A stretch of 64,000 nucleotides of DNA from Gramella sp. AN32 (GCF_023718305.1 NZ_QEYO01000019.1:1-64000), one strand, 5' to 3'; shown: positions 1-9,245, counted from the first letter of the stretch. The notes: generated by a model not told the origin, from the letters alone. Numbers and translations: made by a program.

Positions 1-37
1 CTTTTCCAAAACCTTTCCACAACAACCCAATGAACAT
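1..37 (-). CDS. Possible start of a gene running out of the window (partial)
   Basis: An ATG at position 37 on the minus strand opens a frame of 12 codons that stays open to the window edge. It lies about 23 bases downstream of a good minus-strand -7 box at 60-67. Only a dozen residues are visible (MFIGLLWKGFGK), so no function can be given. It could equally be the leader of a gene starting further left. Confidence 0.25.
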   Translation of the reverse strand, partial: MFIGLLWKGFGK

Positions 38-59
38 CGCCTTACTCGCTTAGCGGGGG

Positions 60-67
60 CAAATATA
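60..67 (-). promoter_or_regulatory. Bacteroidota promoter -7 box, minus strand
   Basis: The minus strand reads TATATTTG, a perfect match to the TAnnTTTG -7 element of Bacteroidota housekeeping promoters. TTG triplets lie 17 and 21 bases upstream. It points out of the window to the left and would serve the partial gene at 37. Confidence 0.5.
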
Positions 68-92
68 ACACCCCCCTTCCCCTCCAACCAAA

Positions 93-130
93 TTATTCCT
101 CCCCTTTTTTAATGTTTTTTTGAGGAATAA
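93..130. other. Inverted repeat in the thrS upstream region
   Basis: TTATTCCTC at 93-101 is exactly complementary to GAGGAATAA at 122-130, with a 20-base T-rich loop. The 223 bases between the leftward promoter and the thrS start otherwise hold only the thrS promoter. I see no T-box or other known leader. Confidence 0.35.
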
Positions 131-237
131 ATTCAAGTGATTGATTCACAAACCAATCACCCGAAAATATTCTAAAAATATATCGTCAAGCCATCACACA
201 AATGGTACTCTTTACCTATTATATAATGTATATCTTA

Positions 238-268
238 TTGTACAACCAAAATCAACCTCTTATCTTTG
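238..268 (+). promoter_or_regulatory. thrS promoter
   Basis: TTG at 238-240 and TATCTTTG at 261-268, spaced by 20 bases, match the Bacteroidota TTG-N19/20-TAnnTTTG consensus. The predicted transcript starts near 275, about 15 bases before the thrS ATG, and would cover thrS-infC-rpmI-rplT. Confidence 0.7.
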
Positions 269-290
269 CGACTTCAATTAAATTCCAGTT

Positions 291-2243
291 ATGATCAAGA
301 TTACCCTGCCCGATGGCAGTATTAAAGAATTTGAAAAAGGAACTACTCCCATGGAGGTAGCCAAAAGTATTAGTGAAGGGCTGGCGAGAAATGTAATTTC
401 AGCTAAATTCAATGATTCCACAGTAGAAACCACCACCCCATTAAATGTTGATGGTAATCTTGTTCTCTTTACCTGGAATGATGACGAAGGCAAAAAAGCG
501 TTCTGGCACTCTTCTTCACATGTGATGGCGCAGGCCATTCAGGAATTGTACCCGGGAGTGAAATTAACGATAGGACCTGCCATCGAACGTGGTTTTTATT
601 ATGATATAGATTTCGGCGAACAGAAAATTTCAGAAAATGACTTCAAACAAATTGAAGATAAGATACTGGAAATATCCCGCGGAAAACATAATTTTCAGTT
701 ACGAGAGGTTTCCAAGCAAGATGCTTTGGATTTTTATAAAAAAGAAAACAATGATTTTAAAGTTGAATTGATCGAAAACCTGAGGGATGGCGAAATTACA
801 TTTTGTGATCATTCAACTTTTACAGATTTATGTCGCGGGGGGCATATCCCCAATACCGGCATTATTAAAGCTGTGAAGCTTACCAGTGTTGCAGGTGCTT
901 ACTGGAGGGGTGATGAAAAAAATCCGCAGCTTACCAGGGTTTATGGAATTTCATTTCCGAAGCAAAAAGATTTAAAAGAATATCTCGAATTACTGGAAGA
1001 AGCAAAACGCAGGGACCATAGAAAACTAGGTAAGGAACTGGAATTATTCACTTTCTCTCAAAAGGTTGGCCAGGGTTTACCTTTATGGTTACCGAAAGGA
1101 GCTGCGTTAAGGGAGAGGCTTGAAAACTTTCTAAAAAAAGCACAAAAGCAGGCAGGTTATGAAATGGTGGTGAGCCCACATATCGCTTTGAAAGAACTTT
1201 ATGTGACTTCAGGTCATTTTGCCAAATATGGCGAGGATAGCTTTCAGCCTATTAAAACTCCCAATGAAGGAGAAGAATTTATGCTGAAACCAATGAACTG
1301 CCCGCATCACTGTGAAATGTTCAATGCATCTTCATGGAGTTATCGCGATCTTCCGAAGCGGTTTGCTGAATTCGGAACAGTGTATAGATACGAGCAAAGT
1401 GGGGAATTACATGGATTGACCAGGGTTCGTGGATTTACACAGGATGATGCGCATATTTTCTGTACACCAGATCAATTGGATCAGGAATTTAAAAACGTAA
1501 TCGATCTTACTTTATATGTATTCCAATCTTTAGGATTTGAAGATTTTATTACACAGGTTTCCCTAAGAGATCCGGATAATAAGGATAAATATATAGGATC
1601 TGATGATGTATGGGAGAAGGCTGAAAATGCAATTATTTCCGCAGCTGAAGAAAAGGGCCTGAATTATAAAGTTGAAACAGGTGAAGCCGCTTTTTACGGC
1701 CCCAAATTGGACTTTATGGTAAAGGATGCTTTAGGAAGACAATGGCAACTTGGAACCATACAGGTAGATTATAATTTACCCCAGCGATTTGAGCTTAGTT
1801 ATAAAGGTAGTGACAATGAGTCACACACTCCTGTCATGATTCACCGTGCTCCTTTTGGAAGTATGGAGCGATTTGTAGCGATCCTGTTAGAACATACCGG
1901 AGGAAACTTTCCTTTGTGGCTAATGCCTGAACAGGCTATCATCTTATCGCTCAGTGAGAAATATGAAAAATACTCACAAAAAGTTTTAAGTTTGCTTGAA
2001 AAATACGAAATTCGCGCCCTTGTGGATCATCGCAACGAAACGATTGGCAAGAAAATAAGGGAGGCTGAAATGAACAAATACCCTTTTATGTTGATCGTTG
2101 GAGAGCAAGAGGCACAAGATGGTACGGTTTCTGTTCGTAGACACAGCGAAGGTGATCTGGGAACTATGCAGGTTGAAGAATTTGCTAATTTGATAAATAC
2201 AGAAATCAACAGTACCTTAAAGCCTTTTAAAACAGAAGTTTAA
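291..2243 (+). CDS. thrS: Threonyl-tRNA synthetase
   Basis: Class II aminoacyl-tRNA synthetase that charges tRNA-Thr in the cytoplasm. The 650-residue length is the usual size. The order is the family's: an N-terminal TGS domain (about 1-60), the second additional editing domain with an HxxxH-type zinc site (about 80-225), the catalytic core (about 245-540) and the anticodon-binding domain (about 545-640). The zinc-binding Cys of MNCPHH lies near residue 336, and HRAPFGSMERF (class II motif 3 with the last zinc His) near 517. It is the first gene of the thrS-infC-rpmI-rplT cluster and follows a clear promoter. The ATG at 291 gives the typical start directly before the TGS domain. Confidence 0.97.
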   Translation: MIKITLPDGSIKEFEKGTTPMEVAKSISEGLARNVISAKFNDSTVETTTPLNVDGNLVLFTWNDDEGKKAFWHSSSHVMAQAIQELYPGVKLTIGPAIERGFYYDIDFGEQKISENDFKQIEDKILEISRGKHNFQLREVSKQDALDFYKKENNDFKVELIENLRDGEITFCDHSTFTDLCRGGHIPNTGIIKAVKLTSVAGAYWRGDEKNPQLTRVYGISFPKQKDLKEYLELLEEAKRRDHRKLGKELELFTFSQKVGQGLPLWLPKGAALRERLENFLKKAQKQAGYEMVVSPHIALKELYVTSGHFAKYGEDSFQPIKTPNEGEEFMLKPMNCPHHCEMFNASSWSYRDLPKRFAEFGTVYRYEQSGELHGLTRVRGFTQDDAHIFCTPDQLDQEFKNVIDLTLYVFQSLGFEDFITQVSLRDPDNKDKYIGSDDVWEKAENAIISAAEEKGLNYKVETGEAAFYGPKLDFMVKDALGRQWQLGTIQVDYNLPQRFELSYKGSDNESHTPVMIHRAPFGSMERFVAILLEHTGGNFPLWLMPEQAIILSLSEKYEKYSQKVLSLLEKYEIRALVDHRNETIGKKIREAEMNKYPFMLIVGEQEAQDGTVSVRRHSEGDLGTMQVEEFANLINTEINSTLKPFKTEV

Positions 2244-2258
2244 TTAAAATTATTAGTC

Positions 2259-2816
2259 ATAGCAATAAGAAGAAAAAAACCGAATAGATTCGGCAGACAA
2301 CAGGAAGACCAGCACCGAATCAATGAAAAGATTAAAGCGGACGAAGTACGTCTTGTTGGTGAGAATGTAGAAATGGATGTTTATCCAATCAAAGAAGCTC
2401 TGGCCATGGCAAAAGAACAGGAGCTTGATCTTGTGGAGATTTCTCCCAACGCAAAACCGCCGGTAGTTAAGGTAATGGATTATAAGAAGTTTCTTTACGA
2501 ACAAAAGAAACGGGAAAAAGCCATGAAAGCCAAAGCCAGTAAGGTGGTTGTAAAGGAAATTCGGTTTGGCCCCAATACAGATGATCATGATTACGAATTC
2601 AAAAAACGTAATGCTGAGAAATTTTTAAAGGATGGTGCAAAACTTAAAGCTTTTGTATTCTTTAAAGGAAGATCTATTGTATTCAAGGATAAAGGTGAAA
2701 TTTTGCTTTTAAGACTTGCTCAGGATCTTGAAGAATGTGGAAAAGTTGAGCAAATGCCTAAATTGGAGGGTAAACGTATGACCATGTTTTTATCCCCAAC
2801 CAAGAAATCTAAATAA
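2259..2816 (+). CDS. infC: Translation initiation factor IF-3, non-ATG start
   Basis: IF-3 binds the 30S subunit and proofreads initiator tRNA and start codons. The first in-frame ATG (2373) would remove the conserved N-terminal part. Upstream of it the frame stays open back to the thrS stop at 2241-2243 and encodes RRKKPNRFGRQQ, then HRINEKI and VRLVGENV, which are typical IF-3 N-domain sequence. The only sensible initiator is ATA at 2259 (ATA-GCA-ATA, read M-A-I-R-R), giving 185 residues, close to the 180 of E. coli. A rare start codon is known for infC, where IF-3 represses its own translation; E. coli uses ATT. The C-domain (about 95-180) is intact. The gap to thrS is 15 bases. The exact start is an inference. 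Confidence 0.9.
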   Translation: MAIRRKKPNRFGRQQEDQHRINEKIKADEVRLVGENVEMDVYPIKEALAMAKEQELDLVEISPNAKPPVVKVMDYKKFLYEQKKREKAMKAKASKVVVKEIRFGPNTDDHDYEFKKRNAEKFLKDGAKLKAFVFFKGRSIVFKDKGEILLLRLAQDLEECGKVEQMPKLEGKRMTMFLSPTKKSK

Positions 2817-2898
2817 GGCCTTTCCTCTAATAAGGAGTAGGATCCATTATTACAGATACAAAGAGAATAAGAGAGTTAATTTATAAAAAAGGATAGTA

Positions 2899-3096
2899 AT
2901 GCCTAAAATGAAAACAAAGTCCAGTGCTAAAAAGCGATTTAAGCTAACAGGTACTGGAAAGATTAAAAGAAAGCACGCTTACAAAAGTCATATCTTAACA
3001 AAGAAGTCTAAAAAACGTAAGTTAGCTTTAACTCACAGCACTTTAGTACATGAAGCTGATGTGAAGAATGTCAAACTTCAATTACGTTTAAAGTAA
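2899..3096 (+). CDS. rpmI: 50S ribosomal protein L35
   Basis: A 65-residue, very basic protein starting MPKMKTKSSAKKRFK and ending in a run of basic residues with an HSTLVHEAD segment, as in bacterial L35 of the large ribosomal subunit. The length is standard. It lies 82 bases after infC and 101 bases before rplT, in the conserved infC-rpmI-rplT order. Control by L20 or IF-3, as in other bacteria, is possible, but I do not recognise a leader structure. Confidence 0.96.
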   Translation: MPKMKTKSSAKKRFKLTGTGKIKRKHAYKSHILTKKSKKRKLALTHSTLVHEADVKNVKLQLRLK

Positions 3097-3197
3097 TTTG
3101 AAGCACTTGAGGTTTTAACTAATTATTTAACCATGGAGTCGGGCCAATAAAAGAATTCAAATTAATTGGATCGCCTGCTACAAAAAAAAACAAATTT

Positions 3198-3542
3198 ATG
3201 CCAAGATCAGTAAACAGCGTTGCGAAAAGAGCACGTAGAAAAAAAGTTTTAAAACAAGCAAAAGGATATTTTGGACGTCGTAAAAACGTTTGGACAGTTG
3301 CAAAAAATGCGGTTGATAAAGCTATGCTTTATGCATACAGAGACCGTAAAGCTAAAAAGCGTAACTTCCGCTCACTATGGATCGTACGTATTAATGCGGC
3401 AGCCAGAATGAATGGAATGTCTTACTCACAATTTATGGGAAAACTAAAAACCGGAGGAATTGGACTTAACAGAAAAGTTCTTGCAGATTTGGCGATGAAT
3501 CACCCGGAAGCTTTTCAAGCTATTGTTGAAAAAGTAAAATAA
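3198..3542 (+). CDS. rplT: 50S ribosomal protein L20
   Basis: A 114-residue basic protein (MPRSVNSVAKRARRKKVLKQ) with the family segments AKGYFGRRKN and RFRSLWI-like (NFRSLWIVRINAA). L20 is an early 23S rRNA-binding assembly protein. It is the last gene of the cluster and is followed directly by a hairpin terminator. Confidence 0.97.
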   Translation: MPRSVNSVAKRARRKKVLKQAKGYFGRRKNVWTVAKNAVDKAMLYAYRDRKAKKRNFRSLWIVRINAAARMNGMSYSQFMGKLKTGGIGLNRKVLADLAMNHPEAFQAIVEKVK

Positions 3543-3564
3543 ATAATAATTACACTCTCTTATC

Positions 3565-3598
3565 AAAACCGGGTCTTTACAGATCCGGTTTTTTTATT
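3565..3598 (+). terminator. Terminator after rplT
   Basis: AAAACCGG and CCGGTTTT form a stem across a 12-base loop and are followed by a run of T. It ends the thrS-infC-rpmI-rplT transcript. The convergent antiporter gene stops immediately downstream, so it may act in both directions. Confidence 0.8.
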
Positions 3599-3599
3599 T

Positions 3600-5771
3600 T
3601 TAATGATCAGATCTTTTAAAACGTGCAATTATTTGCCGTAAGACCTCATCAAACTTCTGAACCGGTTCAATAAGTGACGCATTCATAAGATTATTTCCAT
3701 TAAAACCGACTGAGTCATCACTATATAAATAGGAAAGGATAAAACTATTCTGTTTTAAAGCATTAAAGGTTTTTGAGAACATTTCTGTTTTTCGAAAAGC
3801 TGCTCCATTTTTTTTACTCTTTTGGACGAAAATAAGATTATCATCTTTTCTTAATTCTAAAATAACATTTTCAATTTTTTCAAATTGTTTCGTTGATTGA
3901 AATTCTATTTTAACGGGAAATTCAGAATTTACCTGTTTCAAAATGTCCAAACATTTATCACTAGCATAAAACATTAAACTTGCTCCCGAATTACGACCGA
4001 GTTGCCAGATTCTGTTTATCAAAGAAGGAAAACCGGTTTCATTCTCCACGGTCTCCGGTAGGAAAACTAAATGTCTTTTAATGGTACTTAAAGGCTGAAA
4101 TGATTTATACACAAAGGTGTTAGCTCTTATTTTACTGAGTACACCTTCAGTTAAATCCCCAAGAAAGGAATCAGATAATTTTTGCTTAACATGTAAGCCC
4201 AGAAAAACATCGGTAATTTGGTTTTCCCTGATTGCACCTAGTATTCCATTGGTGAAATTTGAATCATATCTTAGAATTTCATTCAGGTGATTATCGCTGG
4301 AAATTGCCACTTCAGAAGCATGACTTAATAGCCGCCTGGAGTACTTTTCCTCCTCTTCACCTGCCATTTTACTATTAAGCACACTAAGCCCGTAAAGATC
4401 TGTTGTGATGTTGGATTTGAGCAAAATTGCCAGATTCACTAATTCTTCAACATTATTGATATTTTTGAAAGCAATTAATATGCGCTCTACCAATTTGAAA
4501 TTTTCTGTAGAAATAGAATTGCTTCCAGCGATGAGAATTGCTTTTGCACCTTTTGATGCTGAAAAAGTAGCTATCGTACAGGTTACGAGTATCATTAATA
4601 TCGTCCCGTTAAGCACATTCTCATTTAACAATCTTACGGGTTCTCCATCTGAAGTTTCCCCAAGTATAATATTATAACCAATCAATACTGCAGCAAGGGT
4701 TGCCGCAGCTTGTGCGTTGCTCAAACCAAATATCACCTGTGCCTCAGATTTTGAGAAATTGAATGTTTTTTGCGTAAGTAGTGCTGCGATATATTTTGAA
4801 ATGGTGGCCACAACGATCATAATACCCCCAACTTTAAGGGTATCAAAATCTTCAAAGAACAATTGATAATCAATGAGCATTCCTATTCCTATCAGGAAAA
4901 AAGGAATAAAAATAGCATTCCCCACAAATTCTACCCTATTCATTAAAATGGAACTTCTGGGAATTAATCCATTAAGGGAAAGTCCTGCCAGGAAAGCTCC
5001 AATTATTCCTTCAATGCCCGCAACTTCAGCCAGGAATGAGGCCAAAAAAACCATGACCAAAACAAAGATAAACTGAGCAACGTTATCCTCTAGCCTTTTA
5101 AAAAACCATCGTGCGATGACCGGGAAAATAAACAGTACGGTGAAACCAAAAAGCAGCACCTGCACCCCTAATCTTAGCCAAAACCCGGAATCTATTTCTC
5201 CCCTGGTCATTCCCACAATAACTGCCAACACCAGCAAGGCCAGCGTATCTGTTATGATCGTGCCGCCAACTGTAATAGTAACTGCAAGATTTCTAGTGAT
5301 CCCTAATTTTCTAATTATGGGGTAGGCGATCAAGGTATGCGACGCGAACATACTTGCCAGTAATGTGGAAGTTATTAGGGAAAACTTCAAAATGTACAAT
5401 CCCACCAAAACTCCAAAAATCATTGGAATCGTAAAAGTGTATAGACCAAAGACAATACTCTTCAATCTATTCTTTTTAAAGTCGCCCATATCAACCTCCA
5501 GGCCCGCCAGGAACATAATATACAATAGTCCTGCAGTACCCGATAGAATTATTCCACTGTCCCGTTGTAATAAATTTAAAGCATGCGGCCCAATGATAGC
5601 TCCGGCTAAGATAAGACCCAAAATGGATGGCACCTTTATACGATTAAACAGGATCGGAATAAAGAGGATAATTAAAAGAATGATAAGAAACTTTAAAACC
5701 GGATTTTCCAGCGGCAGCGTAAAATCAACATTCAGAAAGTATCCCATCATCGTGATAATTTTAAATCCCAT
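3600..5771 (-). CDS. Cation:proton antiporter (CPA2/Kef type) with UspA-like C-terminus
   Basis: Inner-membrane antiporter exchanging Na+ or K+ for H+. The first 400 residues form about 12 hydrophobic segments with the Na+/H+ exchanger pattern (VPSILGLILAGAIIGP, LEVDMGDFKKN, GIEGIIGAFLAGLSLNG). The remaining 320 residues are soluble and resemble universal-stress-protein-like domains, probably regulatory. The length of 723 fits flavobacterial antiporters of this kind. Its ATG overlaps the stop of the upstream yjbQ-like gene by one base (TAATG), so the two are translationally coupled. ATG codons at residues 8 and 9 are alternative starts. The ion is not predictable from sequence. Confidence 0.85.
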   Translation of the reverse strand: MGFKIITMMGYFLNVDFTLPLENPVLKFLIILLIILFIPILFNRIKVPSILGLILAGAIIGPHALNLLQRDSGIILSGTAGLLYIMFLAGLEVDMGDFKKNRLKSIVFGLYTFTIPMIFGVLVGLYILKFSLITSTLLASMFASHTLIAYPIIRKLGITRNLAVTITVGGTIITDTLALLVLAVIVGMTRGEIDSGFWLRLGVQVLLFGFTVLFIFPVIARWFFKRLEDNVAQFIFVLVMVFLASFLAEVAGIEGIIGAFLAGLSLNGLIPRSSILMNRVEFVGNAIFIPFFLIGIGMLIDYQLFFEDFDTLKVGGIMIVVATISKYIAALLTQKTFNFSKSEAQVIFGLSNAQAAATLAAVLIGYNIILGETSDGEPVRLLNENVLNGTILMILVTCTIATFSASKGAKAILIAGSNSISTENFKLVERILIAFKNINNVEELVNLAILLKSNITTDLYGLSVLNSKMAGEEEEKYSRRLLSHASEVAISSDNHLNEILRYDSNFTNGILGAIRENQITDVFLGLHVKQKLSDSFLGDLTEGVLSKIRANTFVYKSFQPLSTIKRHLVFLPETVENETGFPSLINRIWQLGRNSGASLMFYASDKCLDILKQVNSEFPVKIEFQSTKQFEKIENVILELRKDDNLIFVQKSKKNGAAFRKTEMFSKTFNALKQNSFILSYLYSDDSVGFNGNNLMNASLIEPVQKFDEVLRQIIARFKRSDH

Positions 5772-6202
5772 TAGTTTGAAACTTCGCCAAAAGCTGTAAT
5801 GACTAAACTTCTCGAACCTCCACGATTTCTGAATTCACACAAATAAATTCCCTGCCAGGTTCCTAAATTCAATTTCCCGTTTGTAATTGGGATGGAAACC
5901 GATGAACCACAGAGTACCGATTTAATATGTGCCGGCATATCATCTGAACCTTCTAAGGTGTGTTTATAGTAAGATTGATTTTCAGGTACCATTTTATTAA
6001 AATGACTTTCAAAATCATCCCTTACCGTAGGATCTGCATTTTCATTAAGTGCCAGCCCAGCCGATGTATGTTTGATGAATACCTGAAGGAAACCTGTCTT
6101 TAATTGGCTAAAATCGGGGAATTGAGAAGTAATTTCTCCAGTTACCAAGTGAAAGCCTCTATTTCTTGGTTTAAGCTGAATTTCCTTTTGAAAAATTTTC
6201 AC
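5771..6202 (-). CDS. YjbQ family protein (UPF0047, secondary thiamine-phosphate synthase-like)
   Basis: A 143-residue protein with the family signatures HTSAGLALNENADPTVRDD near residue 45, DMPAHIK near 88 and GTWQGIYLCEFR near 113. The conserved His, Asp and Glu residues of the presumed metal site are present. Weak thiamine-phosphate synthase activity has been reported for some members, but the physiological role is unknown. It lies 3 bases after the asparagine-synthetase-like gene and is coupled by TAATG to the antiporter. The operon does not explain its job. Confidence 0.9.
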   Translation of the reverse strand: MKIFQKEIQLKPRNRGFHLVTGEITSQFPDFSQLKTGFLQVFIKHTSAGLALNENADPTVRDDFESHFNKMVPENQSYYKHTLEGSDDMPAHIKSVLCGSSVSIPITNGKLNLGTWQGIYLCEFRNRGGSRSLVITAFGEVSN

Positions 6203-6205
6203 AGC

Positions 6206-7459
6206 TTAGGTTTTTTGCTCTTTTTTCCTGGCAGCTGGGAATAATACATTATTCAGGATCAATCGATATCCGGGAGAATTCGGGTGCAATTCAAGTTCCG
6301 TTTTAGGATCGCCAACCCGGTGCGTATAATCTTCGGGATCATGACCGCCATAAAAAGTAAAAAAACCCTTGCCCTTAATACCGTGAATATAACGAGCTTC
6401 AGCATTTAGTTTACTTTCCCCCATAATTAAAGTCCCGGGTTTGATCAATTCCGGATCGTAACTTGTGGTTTGCCCCATAAATCCCTTGACCAGTCTTGTA
6501 TGATTTTGAGTAAGCATGGTTGGCACCACATCCCATTTCGCGGAATAATCCATCAAAGTAAAATAATCACTTTCCTTATCGATATTCCTTTTCGAGGTCA
6601 TATCTATATTTGAAAATTCATACACCATGGGATTTCTTTCCAGTTCAAAATTGGTAAAAGCAAAGGTGGCGTTGTAGTCAATTTTTGCCTGATAGCCGGG
6701 TTCACTTGGATCGCCATCGAACATAGGCTCAGCAATATCAACACCTTCAGCGGCAAGGGCAATATCAAAACTATCGGTAGCGCTGCACATGGCAAACATA
6801 AAACCTCCCCCAATTACATAATTTCGAATCTTGATGGCGACATCCAGCTTCTCTTCAGAAACTTTGCTATATCCCAATTTCGAAGCCAATGCTTCAGCAT
6901 CTTTTTTATCCTGAATATACCAGGGATAGGTTCTAAAAGCCGCGTAAAATTTACCATACTGCCCGGTAAAATCTTCGTGATGCAAATGCAACCAGTCATA
7001 AAGTAATAAAGCATCATTCAACACTTCCTCATCGTAAATAGTAGTATAAGGAATTTCAGCATAGGTGAGCGCCATGGTTACGGCATCATCCCAGGGTTTA
7101 TTTCCGCGAGGACTATAAACGGCAATTTTCGGGGCTTTTTCTAAGGCTACAGCTTCCATATTTTGCGAGGGACTGCTAATATCTTCCAATATCGAGAATG
7201 ACATTTGATCGCTGATCACTTCAAAATCGACTCCGCGAATCTGACATTCCTTTTTTAAAGCTTCCACATCTGAAATTAAAAATGCGCCACCCCTGTAATT
7301 CAAAAGCCATTTCACTTCCAACTGGTTTTCCAATGCATAATAAACAATTCCGTATGCCTTAAGGTGGTTGCTCTGGCCTTCAGCATCCATTGGAATTAGA
7401 ATATTGGAGGCAATAGATTTAAGTGGTAAGATAAAAACCAAAAAAAACAGCACAACCAT
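6206..7459 (-). CDS. Asparagine synthetase B-like exported protein
   Basis: A protein family common in Bacteroidetes and usually labelled asparagine synthetase B, although I cannot see a PP-loop or the glutaminase Cys in it. Conserved-looking segments are ILIPMD, SNHLKAYGIVYYAL, WLLNYRGGAFL and, towards the end, a GGHDPEDYTH segment. I prefer the ATG at 7459, which gives a signal peptide (MVVLFFLVFILPLKSIA) and export. An earlier ATG at 7546, overlapping dnaB, would add 29 residues. The gene follows dnaB and lies 3 bases before the yjbQ-like gene. The transferred name is weak; the real activity is uncertain. Confidence 0.7.
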   Translation of the reverse strand: MVVLFFLVFILPLKSIASNILIPMDAEGQSNHLKAYGIVYYALENQLEVKWLLNYRGGAFLISDVEALKKECQIRGVDFEVISDQMSFSILEDISSPSQNMEAVALEKAPKIAVYSPRGNKPWDDAVTMALTYAEIPYTTIYDEEVLNDALLLYDWLHLHHEDFTGQYGKFYAAFRTYPWYIQDKKDAEALASKLGYSKVSEEKLDVAIKIRNYVIGGGFMFAMCSATDSFDIALAAEGVDIAEPMFDGDPSEPGYQAKIDYNATFAFTNFELERNPMVYEFSNIDMTSKRNIDKESDYFTLMDYSAKWDVVPTMLTQNHTRLVKGFMGQTTSYDPELIKPGTLIMGESKLNAEARYIHGIKGKGFFTFYGGHDPEDYTHRVGDPKTELELHPNSPGYRLILNNVLFPAARKKEQKT

Positions 7460-7520
7460 TTTGGATTTGGATATGCTGCACGTAAATATCTTGAAATAAA
7501 TTTCTCTTAAAAATATTGGA

Positions 7521-9077
7521 TTAAAATGGGACATCGTTATCATCATCGTCGAGATCGTTGTTCAAAGAACTTCCAAAAGCCTGATCTGCCGATGGATTTG
7601 GTAAATTAAAATTACCAAAATCATTATCATCGCTGCGACTGTTCATGCTTGATGGAATTTCTGATGGAAAACTAAAGTCCTGTAAATTATCAAATTTACC
7701 GAGTTCTCCAATAAATTTTAACCTGATATTCTCTAAACCACCATTTCTGTGTTTCGCAACTATCAGTTCGGCTTGGCCTTGGGTGGGTGTCCTTTCTTCA
7801 TCATCCCATTCTTCAATTTTATAATATTCAGGACGGTAGATAAAAGAAACAATATCGGCATCCTGCTCGATCGCTCCAGATTCCCTAAGGTCGGAAAGTA
7901 ATGGCCTTTTACTTCCACCCCGGGTTTCAACAGCACGAGAAAGCTGGGAAAGTGCAATTACGGGCACTCCAAGTTCCTTGGCCAGGGCTTTAAGGTTACG
8001 AGAAATTGTGGAAATTTCCTGTTCACGATTCCCTCCTTTCTGACTTCCCCCGGCGGTCATTAATTGTAAATAATCAATAACGATCAAACGAATACCATGT
8101 TGAGATGCGAGTCGTCTTGCCTTTGCCCGAAGGTCAAAAATAGAAAGGGAAGGCGTATCATCAATAAAAAGTGGCGCTTTTTCAAGATCTTTTACTTTCA
8201 CATTCAATTGTTCCCATTCGTGTTGTTCTAATTTTCCCGTTCTAAGCTTTTCTGAAGACAATCCGGTTTCAGAAGAAATTAAACGAGTGATCAACTGCAC
8301 TGAAGACATCTCTAAAGAGAAAAAAGCCACCGGGATTCCCTGATCTACGGCAATATTTCTCGCCATGGAAAGGGTTAAGGCGGTTTTACCCATACCTGGA
8401 CGCGCTGCCACAATAATTAAATCTGAAGGTTGCCAACCGGAAGTAAGGGCATCAACTTTCTCAAATCCTGAAGGGACTCCGCTAAGCCCTTCTTTATTCG
8501 AAATCTCCTGAATTTTTTTCTTCGCCTGAATCACTAAACTCTGCGCAGTTTCCGTAGATCGTTTAATATTTCCCTGAGTTACTTCATATAGCTTTGCTTC
8601 CGCGTTATCCAGAAGATCGAAAACATCCACACCTTCATCGTAAGCTTCCTCGATGATTTCATTTGAAATTCTTATAAGACTTCGCTGGATATACTTCTGA
8701 AGAATAATTCGCGCATGGAATTCAATATGGGCAGAACTGGAAACTTTTTGGGTTAACTGGATGAGCGTATAGTCCCCCCCTACTTTATCAAAATTCCCGT
8801 CTTTCTTTAATTGGTTAGAAACAGTTAATAAGTCAATCGCCTCAGAGCTATCGAACAGTTTTTTAATAGCGTCATAGATAAGGTTATGGGAGTTTTTATA
8901 AAACGCTTCAGGCTGCAAAATATCAATAATTTCATCCACACCTTTTTTATCAATCATCATTGCCCCAAGAACAACTTCTTCTAAATCAACTGCTTGTGGT
9001 GGAATTTTTCCTTTTTCCAGGCTAACGACATTGGATTTTCTGTAGGTCACGTTCTGAGGGGCTGTCATTTTTTCCAT
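7521..9077 (-). CDS. dnaB: Replicative DNA helicase DnaB
   Basis: Hexameric 5'-3' helicase of the replication fork. An N-terminal DnaB domain (about 22-130) is followed by a RecA-like ATPase with Walker A ARPGMGKTAL near residue 228, Walker B LIVIDYLQLM near 342 and the DnaB-type ESGAIEQDAD segment near 400. The tail ends in an acidic stretch (DDDDNDVPF). Length 518 is normal. The second Met (position 9068) is a plausible alternative start, since a -7-like box (TACTTTCG, 9083-9090) lies very close to the first ATG. No intein is present. Confidence 0.96.
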   Translation of the reverse strand: MEKMTAPQNVTYRKSNVVSLEKGKIPPQAVDLEEVVLGAMMIDKKGVDEIIDILQPEAFYKNSHNLIYDAIKKLFDSSEAIDLLTVSNQLKKDGNFDKVGGDYTLIQLTQKVSSSAHIEFHARIILQKYIQRSLIRISNEIIEEAYDEGVDVFDLLDNAEAKLYEVTQGNIKRSTETAQSLVIQAKKKIQEISNKEGLSGVPSGFEKVDALTSGWQPSDLIIVAARPGMGKTALTLSMARNIAVDQGIPVAFFSLEMSSVQLITRLISSETGLSSEKLRTGKLEQHEWEQLNVKVKDLEKAPLFIDDTPSLSIFDLRAKARRLASQHGIRLIVIDYLQLMTAGGSQKGGNREQEISTISRNLKALAKELGVPVIALSQLSRAVETRGGSKRPLLSDLRESGAIEQDADIVSFIYRPEYYKIEEWDDEERTPTQGQAELIVAKHRNGGLENIRLKFIGELGKFDNLQDFSFPSEIPSSMNSRSDDNDFGNFNLPNPSADQAFGSSLNNDLDDDDNDVPF

Positions 9078-9245
9078 AGTTACGAAAGTAAAAAAATTGT
9101 TAAGACATTCTTAAGAAAACGAGTGCTAGTTCATCCACAGGTAATGAACAATCGCATTGTTAACAAGTTCATTTCTCTGTTAATAAACAAAAAAAAACCG
9201 AGATTATTTTCCCGGAATTTCGCTCAACTTGTATAGCTATTGGAA

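Noticed and set aside
2373..2816. infC starting at the ATG at 2373
   Set aside because: That start would cut away conserved N-domain residues (HRINEKI, VRLVGENV) encoded in the same open frame upstream.
5365..5799. Plus-strand 144-codon frame antisense to the antiporter gene
   Set aside because: It is the mirror of the hydrophobic membrane segments of the antiporter; biased composition, no start context.
8994..9236. Plus-strand 80-codon frame overlapping the dnaB start
   Set aside because: It lies partly antisense to dnaB and over the dnaB-accA promoter region; the sequence is not protein-like.
9091..9245. Replication origin next to dnaB
   Set aside because: Only one DnaA-box-like word, no cluster of boxes and no clear unwinding element; dnaA is not nearby.
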